Positions 6,645 through 13,202 are shown, numbered from the stretch's first letter. The stretch: DNA of 13,202 bases from JBKPDV01 sp046728075 (GCA_046728075.1 JBKPDV010000127.1:1-13202), one strand, 5' to 3'. A program made the numbers and translations. Notes: generated by a model from the letters alone, not told the origin.

Positions 6645-6672
6645 AAAAAAAGAAGCCCCTTTTGCGAGGGGC
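6645..6672 (-). terminator. Intrinsic terminator, minus-strand orientation
   Basis: Read on the minus strand: GCCCCT, a 6-nt loop, AGGGGC, then TTCTTTTTTT. Stem, loop and U-run are those of a rho-independent terminator. On the plus strand the A-run comes first, so it would not end the DUF547 transcript. No minus-strand gene lies just upstream of it (6673-6780). Confidence 0.6.
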
Positions 6673-6742
6673 CCAAGGAGGAGATCGGATACTCTGGTCT
6701 GCTATACGGAGGGCGTGCGCGATCCGTTGAGGGGGAGTTTCT

Positions 6743-6763
6743 CGTCTCCCGTCTTCCGTCTTC
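6743..6763. repeat. Half-array of heptamers (CGTCTTC type)
   Basis: Three head-to-tail 7-bp units CGTCTCC, CGTCTTC, CGTCTTC, then a divergent CACATCC to 6770. It ends 9 nt before the methyltransferase ATG and resembles the right arm of the other elements, but no matching left arm is seen nearby. Confidence 0.5.
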
Positions 6764-6779
6764 CACATCCCGCACAGTC

Positions 6780-8018
6780 ATGATTCGCCTGATTTTGAAG
6801 CCCGGCCGAGACCAGTCCGTCCGCCGCCGCCATCCGTGGCTTTTTTCCGGCGCGGTCGCCGAGGCTCGCGGGGACGGGTCCGATGGAATCGCAGAGGTGG
6901 TCGACGCGCGCGGGGAGATCCTGGGCCGCGGTTCCTACTCGCCCGACTCGCAGATCGTGGTCAGGCTTTGGACGTTCGGCGAGCGCCCGATCGATTCTTC
7001 GCTCTTCCAGTCCCGGTTCGCGCAATCTCGCGCGTTGCGCGAGCGGGTCGTTCCACCAGCCACAACGGGATATCGCCTCGTCAACTCGGAGGGGGACCTC
7101 TGCCCGGGGGTCCTCATCGATCGGTACGGCGACGTCGCTGTCGTGGAGCTGACGACCGGGGGGACGGAGAGCTGGGGGCCCGCGCTCGTCGCGGCCGCGC
7201 AGGAGGTCTTCTCGCCCGGCCGCCTCCTCGTCCGTCGAAGCGGCTCGGTGCACGACCGGGGTCAACCCCCTCTCCCTCCGGGAGAGGGCCGGGATGAGGG
7301 GCGTCTGCTCCCACTCCCTTCGGGAGAGGGTCGGGGTGAGGGCAGTGCTTTAGCAGACCTCGACCTCGTCCTCTTCCTCGAAAACGGCTTGACCTTCTTC
7401 GCCGACGTTGCCCGCGGCCAGAAGACGGGATTCTTCCTGGACCAGCGGCAGAACCGCACGCGGCTGCGCGCGCTCTCTGGCGGCAAGACGGTTCTGAACC
7501 TTTTTTCTTACAGCGGGGCCTTTTCTGTCGCGGCGCTGGCGGGGGGCGCTTCACGCGCCGTCGACGTGGATTCCTCGGAGCCCGCGCTGGCCCTGGCGCG
7601 GCGCCATCGGGAAGCCAACGGGTTTGCCGTGGACGAGCCGGATTTCGTCCGCGCCGACGTTTTCGAGGAGATCCGGCGGCGCGTCGAGGCGGGCGAAACC
7701 TGGGACATCGTCATCTCCGATCCTCCGGCCTTCGCCAAGAAGCGCTCGGACGTGGAGAGAGCGGCGCGAGGCTACAAGGACATCAACCGGCTCGCGATGA
7801 AGCTCGTCGCTCGCGACGGTCTCCTTCTGACGTGCTCCTGCTCGGGCCTGGTCGACGCGGCGCTCTTCCAGAAAATCGTCTTCTCGGCGGGTCTGGAGGC
7901 CGGGCGCTCGTTCTCGCTGATCGCCCGGCAGGGAGCGGCCGAGGACCATCCCGTCTCGCTCGACTGCCCGGAAGGGGAGTATCTGAAGGGCCTCTGGTTG
8001 AAACGGGTTGACAGCTGA
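6780..8018 (+). CDS. rlmI: RlmI-like class I SAM-dependent rRNA (cytosine-5) methyltransferase with repeat-derived insert
   Basis: 412 residues. RlmI-type enzymes methylate a cytosine of 23S rRNA. N-terminal PUA-type RNA-binding part: RRRHPWLFSGAVAEARG and GEILGRGSYSPDSQIVVRLW. A linker domain contains YRLVNSEGDLCPGVLIDRYG. The catalytic Rossmann domain has GQKTGFFLDQRQNR (from 213), the SAM motif NLFSYSGAFSVAAL (from 240), acidic VDVDSSEPALALAR, DPPAFAKKR (from 314), and TCSCSG (Cys352, Cys354), where the family's catalytic Cys is expected. Between RRSGSVHDR and LADLDLVLFLENG sit about 28 residues rich in Pro, Gly and Glu encoded by two palindromic repeats (see 7268-7346); this lies between domains, so activity may be kept. 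No Shine-Dalgarno; the leader is the half-array of heptamers. The exact rRNA position cannot be read from sequence. Confidence 0.88.
   Translation: MIRLILKPGRDQSVRRRHPWLFSGAVAEARGDGSDGIAEVVDARGEILGRGSYSPDSQIVVRLWTFGERPIDSSLFQSRFAQSRALRERVVPPATTGYRLVNSEGDLCPGVLIDRYGDVAVVELTTGGTESWGPALVAAAQEVFSPGRLLVRRSGSVHDRGQPPLPPGEGRDEGRLLPLPSGEGRGEGSALADLDLVLFLENGLTFFADVARGQKTGFFLDQRQNRTRLRALSGGKTVLNLFSYSGAFSVAALAGGASRAVDVDSSEPALALARRHREANGFAVDEPDFVRADVFEEIRRRVEAGETWDIVISDPPAFAKKRSDVERAARGYKDINRLAMKLVARDGLLLTCSCSGLVDAALFQKIVFSAGLEAGRSFSLIARQGAAEDHPVSLDCPEGEYLKGLWLKRVDS
7268..7346. repeat. Two palindromic GC-rich repeats inserted in frame within the methyltransferase gene
   Basis: Copy 1 has the perfect stem CCCTCTCCC-TCC-GGGAGAGGG (7268-7288) then CCGGGATGAGGG. 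Copy 2, exactly 42 bp later, has CCCACTCCC-TTC-GGGAGAGGG (7310-7330) then TCGGGGTGAGGG. They encode PLPPGEGRDEG and PLPSGEGRGEG. The 42-bp period equals 14 codons, so the frame is preserved. Normal family members have no such segment between the PUA-linker part and the catalytic domain. Confidence 0.85.
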
Positions 8019-8043
8019 CGTTCGAAGGTCAGACAGTTCGGGC

Positions 8044-8847
8044 GTGCGCGCTTCTTTCGTCGGCGGGGTAGCAGCGATGGCTTTGCTTCTCGGCCCGACC
8101 ATGCAAGGGGAAGGATCCGGTCCGTCCGCTGAGGGTTCGGATCGACGCATTCTGGTTTTCTCGAAGACGACCGGCTTCCGCCACGCCTCGATTCCCGGCG
8201 CCATCGCGGCCGTCCAAAGGCTCGGTGCGGCCAACGGCTTCGCCGTCGATGCGACCGAGGATTCCTCTGTCTTCAACGACGAAAGCCTCGCCGTCTACGA
8301 CACCGTCCTGTTCCTCCTGACATCCGGGGATGTTCTCGACGTGACCCAGAAGTCCGCCTTCGAGCGATACGTTCGGGCGGGAGGCGGTTTCGTGGGCGTC
8401 CACTCCGCGAGCGATACGGAATACGGGTGGGCCTGGTACGGCGGCCTCGTCGGAGCATATTTCGGCGGACATCCGGCCATCCAGAGTGGCGTCGTGACCT
8501 CGACGGATCGTGTCCATCCGTCCACCCGCGAGCTGCCCGTCCGGTGGACTCGCGTCGAAGAGTGGTACAACTTTTCCTCCAATCCTCGGCCGCGCGTTCA
8601 CGTGCTGGCGACGCTGGACGAATCGACCTATTCGGGCGGCTCGATGGGTGCGGACCATCCGATCAGCTGGTGTCAGTTCTACGACGGAGGGCGCGCCTGG
8701 TACACGGCCATGGGGCACGCGGCCGAAACCTACGAGGAGCCGCTCTTCGTGCGGCACCTGCTCGGCGGAATCCAGTTCGCCGCGGGATATCCGGATTGCT
8801 TCGGCCGCCCCGCCCGAACTCTCGAACCCCGGCTGCCTTCGCGGTGA
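8044..8847 (+). CDS. ThuA-domain (trehalose-utilisation-like) protein
   Basis: 267 residues from GTG 8044, which gives a signal-like N-terminus (MRASFVGGVAAMALLLG). The frame is open to a TTG at 8008 that overlaps the previous gene, and an ATG at 8077 is also possible. ThuA-like proteins have a class I glutamine-amidotransferase-like fold, but usually without its catalytic triad; they are common in sugar-utilisation loci and in secreted multi-domain proteins. Family blocks: RRILVFSKTTGFRHASIPGA, YDTVLFLLTSGDVL, GGGFVGVHSASDTEYGWAW, YFGGHP, DHPISWCQFYDGGRAWYTAM then GHAAETY, and HLLGGIQFAAG. No sugar genes surround it, so the substrate is unknown. The stop overlaps the next gene's GTG (GTGA), implying translational coupling. 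Confidence 0.88.
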   Translation: MRASFVGGVAAMALLLGPTMQGEGSGPSAEGSDRRILVFSKTTGFRHASIPGAIAAVQRLGAANGFAVDATEDSSVFNDESLAVYDTVLFLLTSGDVLDVTQKSAFERYVRAGGGFVGVHSASDTEYGWAWYGGLVGAYFGGHPAIQSGVVTSTDRVHPSTRELPVRWTRVEEWYNFSSNPRPRVHVLATLDESTYSGGSMGADHPISWCQFYDGGRAWYTAMGHAAETYEEPLFVRHLLGGIQFAAGYPDCFGRPARTLEPRLPSR

Positions 8848-9995
8848 ACAGCCCGGCGCCGCGAGTCGCGCTGTTGGGCCCGGCGCCGCCCGATCGAGGA
8901 GGAATCGCGCACGAGACAGCGCGGCTGGCGCGGGAGCTCTCCCTCCTAACCGAGATCGACTACCTGACTTTTTCGCGACCCTATCCGCGGTGGCTCGATC
9001 CGCGGCGGTTCGCGCGGGATGTGCGCCTCTCGGGCGCCCCGGCGACCGCGATTCTCGATTACCGCTCGCCCCGGACATGGCGGGAAACGGCAGAGCGCGT
9101 CGAGCGGTTCCGGGCCGACGCGGTGGTCGTTGCCTGGTGGACCTCCTTCTGGGGCCTCCCGGTGCGCGCGATCTTCCGGCGCCTGCGCGGCGGGCGCGTC
9201 GCTCGCGTGCTTCTCTGCCACAACCTCGAGGACCACGAGGCGGGGCTACTCAAACGCTTTCTGAGCCTTGGCCCGTTCGATGCGGCCGACGCCTTTCTTC
9301 TCCACAACGAAGAGAACCGCAGAGAGATCGAGCGCCGGTATCCCGCGCGTCCGGCGCTCTCCCTGCCTCTGCCGGCCCTCGAGACAGCCGGCTCGGACCG
9401 GGAGGAAGCCCGTCGAATCCTCGGGATCGACGGCCGGCTCGTTCTGTTCTTGGGCCTGATCCGGCCCTACAAGGGAGTGGAGATCCTGCTCGAGGCCGCG
9501 CCCCGCATCGTCCGCGAGACCGGCGCCCGCATTGCGATCGTCGGCGAGGTCTTCGAGGACGCGGGACCGATCCGTAAGCTCTGGGAAGCAAGTCCGGTTC
9601 GCGACCGGATTCTTTGGAAAGACGAGTACGTATCCGAAGAGGAGATGGCGCGCTGGCTCGGTGCCTGCGACGTGCTGGCGCTGCCTTATCGCAGGATCTC
9701 CTCGTCGGCGATCGCCGCGAGAGGAATCGGCGCGCGCCGGCCGATCGCGGCCGCAGGTGTCGGGGGACTGAAGGAAGTGATCGTGCCAGGCGAGATCGGA
9801 GAGATCTTCGCGCCCGAAGATGCGAACGGACTTGCCGACGCGGTCCGGCGAATCCTCGAGCGCGGCCTCGAGGCCTACGCGCCGGGCCTCGAGCGCGCGG
9901 CCCAGGAGATGGCGTGGCCCCGTTATGCGGAGAGAATTCTGCAGTTTCTGGAACGATGCCGGGACTCGGGAGTCGGGACTCGGGACTGGAAGTGA
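8844..9995 (+). CDS. Glycosyltransferase family 4-like
   Basis: 383 residues from a GTG that overlaps the ThuA stop; a much longer open frame upstream is a shadow of ThuA. Two Rossmann halves: N-terminal GPAPPDRGGIAHETARLA (from about residue 12) with VLLCHNLEDHE, and C-terminal LGLIRPYKGVEILLEA (from about 203) with ARIAIVGEV, ACDVLALPYRRISSS and GVGGLKEVI (from 305). The usual EX7E motif of GT4 enzymes is not seen between PYRR and GVGG (SSSAIAARGIGARRPIAAA), so the donor-site Glu is displaced or the protein belongs to a divergent subgroup. No membrane segment. The last dozen residues (CRDSGVGTRDWK) are encoded by the left arm of repeat element C, so the native C-terminus appears to have been replaced. 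Acceptor and donor sugars are unknown. Confidence 0.85.
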   Translation: MNSPAPRVALLGPAPPDRGGIAHETARLARELSLLTEIDYLTFSRPYPRWLDPRRFARDVRLSGAPATAILDYRSPRTWRETAERVERFRADAVVVAWWTSFWGLPVRAIFRRLRGGRVARVLLCHNLEDHEAGLLKRFLSLGPFDAADAFLLHNEENRREIERRYPARPALSLPLPALETAGSDREEARRILGIDGRLVLFLGLIRPYKGVEILLEAAPRIVRETGARIAIVGEVFEDAGPIRKLWEASPVRDRILWKDEYVSEEEMARWLGACDVLALPYRRISSSAIAARGIGARRPIAAAGVGGLKEVIVPGEIGEIFAPEDANGLADAVRRILERGLEAYAPGLERAAQEMAWPRYAERILQFLERCRDSGVGTRDWK

Positions 9996-10033
9996 AGTCC
10001 GGTCGAGTCCCGAGTCCCGCGTCCCGAGTCCCG
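9960..10033. repeat. Inverted heptamer-repeat element C (CGGGACT type)
   Basis: Left arm 9960-9987 is four head-to-tail heptamers CGGGACT, CGGGAGT, CGGGACT, CGGGACT. Right arm 10006-10033 is complementary at 26 of 28 positions; the spacer is 18 nt. The left arm is inside the glycosyltransferase coding region, whose stop (9993-9995) lies in the spacer. The right arm abuts the candidate promoter of the next gene. Confidence 0.92.
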
Positions 10034-10038
10034 CCCGG

Positions 10039-10044
10039 TATACT
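10039..10044 (+). promoter_or_regulatory. Candidate -10 box (TATACT) of the first acyl-CoA dehydrogenase
   Basis: TATACT lies 9 nt before the ATG at 10054, so a start of transcription would fall near 10051 and the mRNA would be almost leaderless. No -35 match exists because the position is taken by the repeat arm. Weak evidence; no Shine-Dalgarno competes with this reading. Confidence 0.35.
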
Positions 10045-10053
10045 CCGCGTCCC

Positions 10054-11226
10054 ATGGATTTCGACCTGACCGACGAGCAGGAGTTGCTCCGGACGGCGGT
10101 CCGGGAGTTCGCGCAGGAAGCGGTCCGGCCCCGGGCGGCGGTGATCGACCAGAGCGGAGAATTTCCCAAGGACCTGTTCCGCGAAGCCGGAAAGCTCGGA
10201 CTCGCGGGAGTGTCCGCTGCGACCGAGTACGGAGGCTCGGGAATGGACGTGGTTTCCTATTCGATCGTGATCGAGGAGATCTCGCGCGTGTGCGCCAACA
10301 TGGGCGTGATTCTTTCCGTCAACAACTCTCTGGTGTGCGACCCCATCGAGAAATTCGGCAACGAAGAGCAGAAGAAGTCGATTCTGACGCCTCTGGCGCG
10401 GGGCGAAAAGCTCGGCTGCTTCGCTCTGACGGAGCCCAACGCCGGCTCCGACGCGACAAACCAGCAAACGCGCGCCGTGCGCGAGGGGGACTTCTATCGG
10501 ATTAACGGCCAGAAGGTCTTCATCACATGTGGTCAGGCCGCGGACGTCTGCCTTCTCTTCGCGACCACCGCTCCGGAGAAGAAAGCGCGCGGGATCTCCG
10601 CGTTTCTTGTCGACACGTCGACTCCGGGCTTCGATCGGTCTCGGCATCAGGTCAAGCTCGGCGTCAACGCCTCGGGCACGGTCGAGATCTTCCTGACGGA
10701 CGTGAAGGTGCCCGCGGGCAGCCTCCTCGGGAAGGAAGGGGATGGTTTTCGCATCGCGATGGCCACACTCGACGGCGGCCGAATCGGCATCGCGGCCCAG
10801 GCGGTCGGAATCGCTCAGGAGGCTTACGAGGCGGCGTTACGCTATGCGCGCCAGCGGCGGGCGTTCGGCCAGCCGATCGGCGACTTTCAGGTCATCCGTT
10901 TCTATCTGGCGGACATGGCGACTGAGATCGAAGCGGCGCGGCTTCTGACGCGGCGAGCGGCCGCGGCGAAGGACGCGTCCAAAAGGAATGGAGGGCGGTT
11001 CGGCCTTGAAGCAGCGATCGCGAAGCTCTTCTCGGCAGAAATGGCGCAACGCGTGACGACGAAAGCGCTTCAGATCCATGGCGGATATGGATACACGAAG
11101 GAATACCCGGTGGAGCGCAACTTCCGCGACGCGCGAATCACGGAGATTTACGAGGGAACCAGTGAGATCCATCGCCTGATCATCGCGAGAGAGATCTTTC
11201 GCGATTCGGGGCTGGTGATTGGATGA
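10054..11226 (+). CDS. Acyl-CoA dehydrogenase (short/medium-chain type)
   Basis: 390 residues, typical length. FAD enzyme that makes the trans-2,3 double bond in acyl-CoA and passes electrons to ETF. Start chosen at MDFDLTDEQELLRTAVREF, the standard N-terminus; the frame is open upstream through the repeat and glycosyltransferase region but carries no family sequence there. Visible: CFALTEPNAGSDA (flavin and substrate contacts), FYRINGQKVFIT, GFRIAMATLDGGRIGIAAQA, RRAFGQPIGDFQ, ALQIHGGYGYTKEYPVER and YEGTSEIHR with the catalytic base expected at Glu367. Substrate chain length cannot be told from this. It is followed by element D and a small protein, then a second dehydrogenase, probably one fatty- or branched-acyl oxidation locus. 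No Shine-Dalgarno. Confidence 0.94.
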   Translation: MDFDLTDEQELLRTAVREFAQEAVRPRAAVIDQSGEFPKDLFREAGKLGLAGVSAATEYGGSGMDVVSYSIVIEEISRVCANMGVILSVNNSLVCDPIEKFGNEEQKKSILTPLARGEKLGCFALTEPNAGSDATNQQTRAVREGDFYRINGQKVFITCGQAADVCLLFATTAPEKKARGISAFLVDTSTPGFDRSRHQVKLGVNASGTVEIFLTDVKVPAGSLLGKEGDGFRIAMATLDGGRIGIAAQAVGIAQEAYEAALRYARQRRAFGQPIGDFQVIRFYLADMATEIEAARLLTRRAAAAKDASKRNGGRFGLEAAIAKLFSAEMAQRVTTKALQIHGGYGYTKEYPVERNFRDARITEIYEGTSEIHRLIIAREIFRDSGLVIG

Positions 11227-11234
11227 AACGAGCA

Positions 11235-11317
11235 GTCAGTAGTCAACAGTCGGTAGTCGGTAGTGGAGCCCGCCTCATCCTCTCCGTCCTACCGACTACC
11301 GACTACCGACTACCGAC
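11235..11317. repeat. Inverted heptamer-repeat element D (GTCGGTA type)
   Basis: Right arm 11290-11317 is four perfect tandem copies of TACCGAC. Left arm 11235-11262 is GTCAGTA, GTCAACA, GTCGGTA, GTCGGTA, complementary at 24 of 28 positions. The spacer is 27 nt. It begins 8 nt after the dehydrogenase stop and ends 18 nt before the next start codon, leaving just enough room for a ribosome site. Confidence 0.92.
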
Positions 11318-11335
11318 TTGGAACAGGTAGCAGCC

Positions 11336-12019
11336 ATGCCACAGACACGCATGTTCCGCGATCGTGTCGTCTCGATGGAGCAGACACTCGAGCGCGGAGA
11401 GAAGCATCTCGAATTCCTGAAGGCGATCTGCAAAGAGGTCTTTCCAGACTTCGAGTACCGTGAGCACGCGCTCGATCACGAACGGGACCTTTTTACGATG
11501 AGCCTGGAGGCGGCCGACGGACGTAGGAAGTCGATCTCCTGGACGCGCATGGTCCTTTTCGACGCGGAACGCTTGCCTTCGCTGCTGGAAGATCCGACCT
11601 CGGTGCTCGGCGGGCGTCTCCGGGCGTTCCTCCGAGAGCGCGCCTCTCGGCCGGAGATCGTCGTGACGTTCCGTCATCTGGAAGACGGCTGGGTGGAGAC
11701 CCCTGAGCCCCGGCGCGAGAAGCGGAGACGTCGCGGCCGGGACCGAGGGCGACCCGGCGCCAAACGCGAGGGGGTGAGGCCGCCCTCGGGCCGGCCGCAG
11801 CCACCGCCCTCGGGCCGGTCGCAGCCGGCGACTTCCGCTCGGCCTGCCCCTTCCGGCGGCTCGCGTCCACCTTCGGCGGGGGCAGCGGCGCCTGCCCCGT
11901 CTGGAGGCTCGCCCGCTCCCCCCGGTGAAGGCCGCCGCCGGCGCCGCCGCTTCCGCCGCCGTCGCGGCCGCGGAGGGACGGGCCCTTCGGCGGGACCCGC
12001 GCCCGCTCGGACTCCATGA
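11336..12019 (+). CDS. Hypothetical protein with conserved-looking N-domain and Arg/Pro-rich basic tail
   Basis: 227 residues from the ATG with CAGG about 9 nt upstream; an in-frame TTG at 11318 is less likely. I do not recognise the family. Residues 1-120 look folded, mixed alpha/beta, with charged helices (SMEQTLERGEKHLEFLKAI), EHERD-like acidic segments and an ISWTRMVLFD strand region, ending EIVVTFRHLEDGWVET. Residues about 125-227 are low complexity: basic RREKRRRRGRDRGRPG, then Pro/Ser/Gly repeats (PPSGR, PAPSGGS), then RRRRRRFRRRRGRGG and a short Pro/Ala end. The RG-rich tail resembles RNA-binding disordered tails, but that is inference. Its stop overlaps the next dehydrogenase start (ATGA), suggesting coupled expression. 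Confidence 0.8.
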   Translation: MPQTRMFRDRVVSMEQTLERGEKHLEFLKAICKEVFPDFEYREHALDHERDLFTMSLEAADGRRKSISWTRMVLFDAERLPSLLEDPTSVLGGRLRAFLRERASRPEIVVTFRHLEDGWVETPEPRREKRRRRGRDRGRPGAKREGVRPPSGRPQPPPSGRSQPATSARPAPSGGSRPPSAGAAAPAPSGGSPAPPGEGRRRRRRFRRRRGRGGTGPSAGPAPARTP

Positions 12020-13161
12020 ATTTCGATCTGACGGAGGAACAGATCCGAATTCGGGATTCGGTTCGGGAGTTCGCGGAGAAAGAGATCGCGCCCGGAGTGG
12101 CTGAGCGGGAGAAGAACGAGCGCTTTCCGAGCGAGATCCTTTCCCGGCTCGCGGAGATGGGGACTCTGGGAATGATGGTACCGGAGTCGTACGGCGGAGC
12201 GGGCACGGACGCTCTCTCCTACGTCCTCGTTATCGAGGAGCTGGCCCGCGTTTGTCCCTCGACCGCCGTGATCGTGTCGGTGAACAATTCGGTTTTCTGC
12301 TATCCGGTTTGGAAGTTCGGCAACGAAGAGCAGAAGAAGACCGTCCTGACGGAAGTGGCTTCCGGCAAGTCGCTCGGGGCCTATGCGCTGACCGAGCAGC
12401 AGTCGGGGTCCGATGCCGCCAACCAGAAGACCCGCGCCGTGCGCGATGGGGAGCACTATGTGTTGAATGGCGCGAAGGCCTGGATCACCAACGCGGGCGA
12501 GGCGCAGTGGTACCTGGTCATGGCGATGACGGATCCCGAAGCCGGCACGCGCGGCATCACGGCATTTCTGGTCTCGGCCGCCGATCGAGGCCTGCGCATC
12601 GGATCTCCGGAAGACAAGATGGGGCTTCGCGCCTCCAAAACCGCCGCGATCTACCTGGAGGATGTTCGAATCCCGGCCAACCGGCGACTCGCAGACGAGG
12701 GAGAGGGCTTCACGATCGCCATGCGGACCCTCGACCACTCCCGAATCGGCATTGCCGCTCAGGGAATCGGGATCGCGCGAGCCTGTTTCGACGCTTCCGT
12801 GGAGTACGCGGCGACGCGCGAGACGTTCGGGAAGAAGCTCGCCGAGCACGAGATCATCGCGTTTCAGATCGCCGACATGAAGGTCCAGATCGAAGCGGCC
12901 AGGCTGCTCACCTACCGCGCCGCCAGTCTCTCCGAAAGGCCCGGTCGATTCTCCAAGGACACGTCCATGGCGAAGGTCTTCGCGACCGAAGCCGCCAACG
13001 CCATCGCCGCCAGGGCGGTTCAGATATTCGGCGGCTACGGTTACTCCCGCGAGTATCCGGTGGAGCGGTTCTACCGGGACGCTCGCGTGACGACGATCTA
13101 CGAAGGGACGAGTGAGATCCAGCGGATCGTGATCTCCAAGCACCTTCTGGCGGGGCGATGA
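12016..13161 (+). CDS. Acyl-CoA dehydrogenase, second paralogue
   Basis: 381 residues. Same family and fold as the enzyme at 10054: MNFDLTEEQIRIRDSVREF start, YALTEQQSGSDAANQ in the flavin/substrate segment, YVLNGAKAWITNAGEA, GFTIAMRTLDHSRIGIAAQG, RETFGKKLAEHEII, AVQIFGGYGYSREYPVER and YEGTSEIQR with catalytic Glu expected at 363. It differs from the first copy at substrate-side positions (TEQQSGS here, TEPNAGS there), so the two likely take different acyl chains. Start overlaps the preceding stop by 4 nt (ATGA), and its own stop overlaps the next start the same way, so at least three genes are translationally coupled. Confidence 0.94.
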   Translation: MNFDLTEEQIRIRDSVREFAEKEIAPGVAEREKNERFPSEILSRLAEMGTLGMMVPESYGGAGTDALSYVLVIEELARVCPSTAVIVSVNNSVFCYPVWKFGNEEQKKTVLTEVASGKSLGAYALTEQQSGSDAANQKTRAVRDGEHYVLNGAKAWITNAGEAQWYLVMAMTDPEAGTRGITAFLVSAADRGLRIGSPEDKMGLRASKTAAIYLEDVRIPANRRLADEGEGFTIAMRTLDHSRIGIAAQGIGIARACFDASVEYAATRETFGKKLAEHEIIAFQIADMKVQIEAARLLTYRAASLSERPGRFSKDTSMAKVFATEAANAIAARAVQIFGGYGYSREYPVERFYRDARVTTIYEGTSEIQRIVISKHLLAGR

Positions 13162-13202
13162 GCGACGACTTTCCGCGCGAGGATGGGGAGGCACCGCACG
13201 AC
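13158..13202 (+). CDS. Start of an unidentified gene (3' partial)
   Basis: ATG at 13158 overlaps the dehydrogenase stop as ATGA, and 15 codons run open to the window edge (MSDDFPREDGEAPHD). It has the same coupling geometry as the two preceding genes, so it is probably the next gene of the operon. Too short to identify. Confidence 0.55.
   Translation, partial: MSDDFPREDGEAPHD

Noticed and set aside
6700..6708. Extended -10 like TGCTATACG upstream of the methyltransferase
   Set aside because: No -35 match at normal spacing; one short AT-containing match is not enough to call a promoter.
8427..8843. Longer start for the glycosyltransferase
   Set aside because: This stretch is ThuA coding sequence in another frame; the GT fold begins right after GTG 8844, which overlaps the ThuA stop.
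4616..11317. CRISPR-like arrays
   Set aside because: The repeats are 7 bp, contiguous without spacers, arranged as inverted arms, and no cas gene is present.
11674..13194. Minus-strand open frame of 506 codons across the small protein and second dehydrogenase
   Set aside because: Antisense to a clear acyl-CoA dehydrogenase; product composition is that of a GC-rich shadow.

Overview
This is a GC-rich, gene-dense bacterial chromosome segment with GTG starts, ATGA/GTGA gene overlaps and almost no non-coding sequence. Gene content (an HK fragment, a seven-bladed streptogramin-lyase-like propeller fused to a duplicated secreted domain, DUF47-Pit, DUF547, a RlmI-type methyltransferase, ThuA, acyl-CoA dehydrogenases) plus many dispersed short repeats would fit an Acidobacteriota-like soil or sediment bacterium. 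That assignment is inference; the window holds no rRNA or other marker that settles it.

Layout. 3-455: C-terminal ATPase half of a sensor histidine kinase. 472-2829: large secreted propeller protein. 2801-3833, minus strand: an organoarsenical and arsenic cassette in the order promoter/operator, arsR, arsI (C-As bond lyase type), and a severely shortened arsC whose end runs into the propeller gene. 3997-5757: phosphate uptake pair, DUF47 (PhoU-like) and Pit. 5837-6565: exported DUF547 protein. 6780-9995: RlmI-like rRNA methyltransferase, ThuA-domain protein and GT4 glycosyltransferase, tightly packed. 10054-13161: two acyl-CoA dehydrogenases bracketing a small protein with an Arg/Pro-rich tail; a further gene begins at 13158 and leaves the window.

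The most unusual structure is a family of inverted arrays of 7-bp repeats. Four elements (4616-4721, 6569-6641, 9960-10033, 11235-11317) share one design: about four heptamers, a spacer of 7-44 nt, then about four complementary heptamers. The heptamer sequence differs between elements, and each sits between co-directional genes. A fifth half-array lies at 6743-6763. A different palindromic repeat is inserted twice, in frame, inside the methyltransferase gene (7268-7346). The arsenic cassette is the clearest regulated unit: a near-consensus sigma-70 type promoter whose -10 lies inside a 7-10-7 inverted repeat, with arsR apparently translated from a leaderless or nearly leaderless start. I see no CRISPR array, tRNA, rRNA, transposase or phage gene.
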